Source: Clostridia bacterium (GTDB lineage: Bacteria > UBA6262 > WVXT01). Taken from it: DNA of 30,631 nt. The notes beneath the pieces were generated by a model. It made no database searches and had not been told where the DNA came from. It was given only the letters and a program-made list of their open reading frames with translations. The translations under genes and the position numbers were made by a program. Within the stretch, counting starts at the first letter, position 1. Every line of letters begins with the position of its first letter. The stretch spans positions 1-30,631 of the forward strand of contig DAOVHK010000002.1 in the NCBI GenBank assembly GCA_030671905.1. Direction: 5' to 3'. Shown here piece by piece: positions 29,938-30,631 of this stretch.

Positions 29938-30631
29938 TTACACTAAAGTCTTACTTAAGATTTCTTTTACTTGCTTGCCAATCAATTCTGAAGTAAAGTT
30001 TTCCTGAATTAATTTATATCCATTTTCAGCTATTCTTCTCCGTAATTCTTCATTATCCTTTAATAACATAATTGCATTAGCCAAAGAGTCAGCATCTGCC
30101 CCTTCGCAGAGGAAAATGTTCTCTCTATCCACAAAATATTCGAGAATAGCGGGAGTTCTTCCAGTAATTACAGGCTTTTTAAAAGATAAGCACTGAAAGA
30201 CTTTGTTAGGAACTACCCTCAATGCTTTCTCCGTATTCCCGAATATTCCCAGGCAGATGTGGGCACGGGAAACTACCTCTGGTAACTCGTTAAAAGGAAC
30301 CCAGTCTCGTAAAACTATATTTTTTAATCCTAGTTCTTCGGCCAACTTTTTAATCATAGGAAAGGTCTGCCCCGAGCCTATCAATTCGAAGCGAATGGCC
30401 CTATCCTTCGTCTCCACTATCCTGGCTGCTTGCACAATATGCTCTATTCCCTGCAAGGGAAGGAAGGACCCGTAAAATTGAACGAGAAAATTGTTTCCTT
30501 TTTTATTTTCCTCTTCGCCCCTAGTTTTAAATAGAGAAAAAAGTTCGTCAGGCACTCCTACTGGAACTCGTCTAAATTTACTTCTATCTATGCCAAATTC
30601 CCTGGCATAATAGTCTGCGTGAACAAAGGTA
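29938..30631 (-). CDS. GT4-family glycosyltransferase (partial, C-terminal 230 aa)
   Basis: The frame continues past the right edge, so the N-terminal acceptor domain is missing; a GTG at 30555 is an internal valine (GVPDELF), not the start. The visible part reads FVHADYYAREFGIDRSKFRR, then QFYGSFLPLQGIEHIVQAA (donor-domain opening), LIGSGQTFPMIKKLAEELG, DWVPFNELPEVVSRAHICLGIFG and LSFKKPVITGRTPAILEYF. This is the C-terminal nucleotide-sugar-binding domain of a GT4 enzyme. The gene is followed after five bases by a second GT4 gene. Confidence 0.9.
   Translation of the reverse strand, partial: TFVHADYYAREFGIDRSKFRRVPVGVPDELFSLFKTRGEEENKKGNNFLVQFYGSFLPLQGIEHIVQAARIVETKDRAIRFELIGSGQTFPMIKKLAEELGLKNIVLRDWVPFNELPEVVSRAHICLGIFGNTEKALRVVPNKVFQCLSFKKPVITGRTPAILEYFVDRENIFLCEGADADSLANAIMLLKDNEELRRRIAENGYKLIQENFTSELIGKQVKEILSKTLV

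Noticed and set aside
30475..30555. GTG at 30555 as start of the last glycosyltransferase
   Set aside because: The frame stays open upstream to the window edge and encodes convincing sequence (FVHADYYAREFG), so the gene is truncated by the window rather than starting here.

Overview
The window looks like a chromosomal core segment of a Gram-negative, probably uncultured and anaerobic bacterium of moderate to low GC. It carries a KDO/lipopolysaccharide (LPS) synthesis and export locus together with a Firmicutes-style HPr kinase/phosphotransferase (PTS) module, a GH57 glucanotransferase and a tungsten-type aldehyde ferredoxin oxidoreductase. That mix fits candidate phyla such as Omnitrophota or Aerophobota, but this is inference; no rRNA gene or other decisive marker is present. 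Every gene I can support lies on the minus strand, so transcription runs from right to left. No gene-free stretch exceeds 300 bases; the longest is 1651-1896.

In transcription order: (1) 30631-24849 is an LPS/glycan assembly cluster with three GT4 glycosyltransferases (the first cut by the window edge), a GT2 enzyme, a tandemly duplicated DUF4254-like helical protein, a GT9 heptosyltransferase and a methyltransferase. (2) 24718-19025 is kdsB, a Trm112/YcaR-like mini-protein, kdsA, a zinc-ribbon membrane protein, kdsD, kdsC, lptC, lptA and lptB, which make KDO and build the LPS export machine. (3) 18974-7963 starts at a good sigma-70 promoter and encodes ptsN, hprK, rapZ, mannose-family IIA and IIB, then a GH57 enzyme, a 16-codon response-regulator remnant and an AT-rich methyltransferase, then IIC, IID, HPr, enzyme I and a bifunctional phosphoglucose/phosphomannose isomerase. 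The GH57-methyltransferase block splits the PTS subunit genes. (4) 7940-1755 is a macromolecular-synthesis operon with a perfect consensus promoter (TTGACA, 17 nt, TATAAT) ahead of a HIT protein, rpsU, a 3-methyladenine glycosylase, a NIF3 protein, dnaG and rpoD, ending in a clear intrinsic terminator. (5) 1650-1 is a MoaD-like sulfur carrier followed by the aldehyde ferredoxin oxidoreductase, which leaves the window.

The least expected structure is in the short gaps. Many hold palindromic elements with a GTAG tetranucleotide at the foot of the hairpin, the hallmark of REP elements mobilised by RAYT transposases. Several sit on gene ends so that the element's TAG is the stop codon (IIB, a GT4 gene, lptA; a related TAGG-headed element does the same for hprK and IIC). 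A second, GGGGA/CCCCT-rich repeat family occupies five other gaps and creates a false N-terminal extension on kdsD. HprK also lacks residues normally conserved at its active site although its partner HPr keeps both phosphorylation sites. I see no CRISPR array, prophage, complete transposase, tRNA or rRNA gene, and no defence system.
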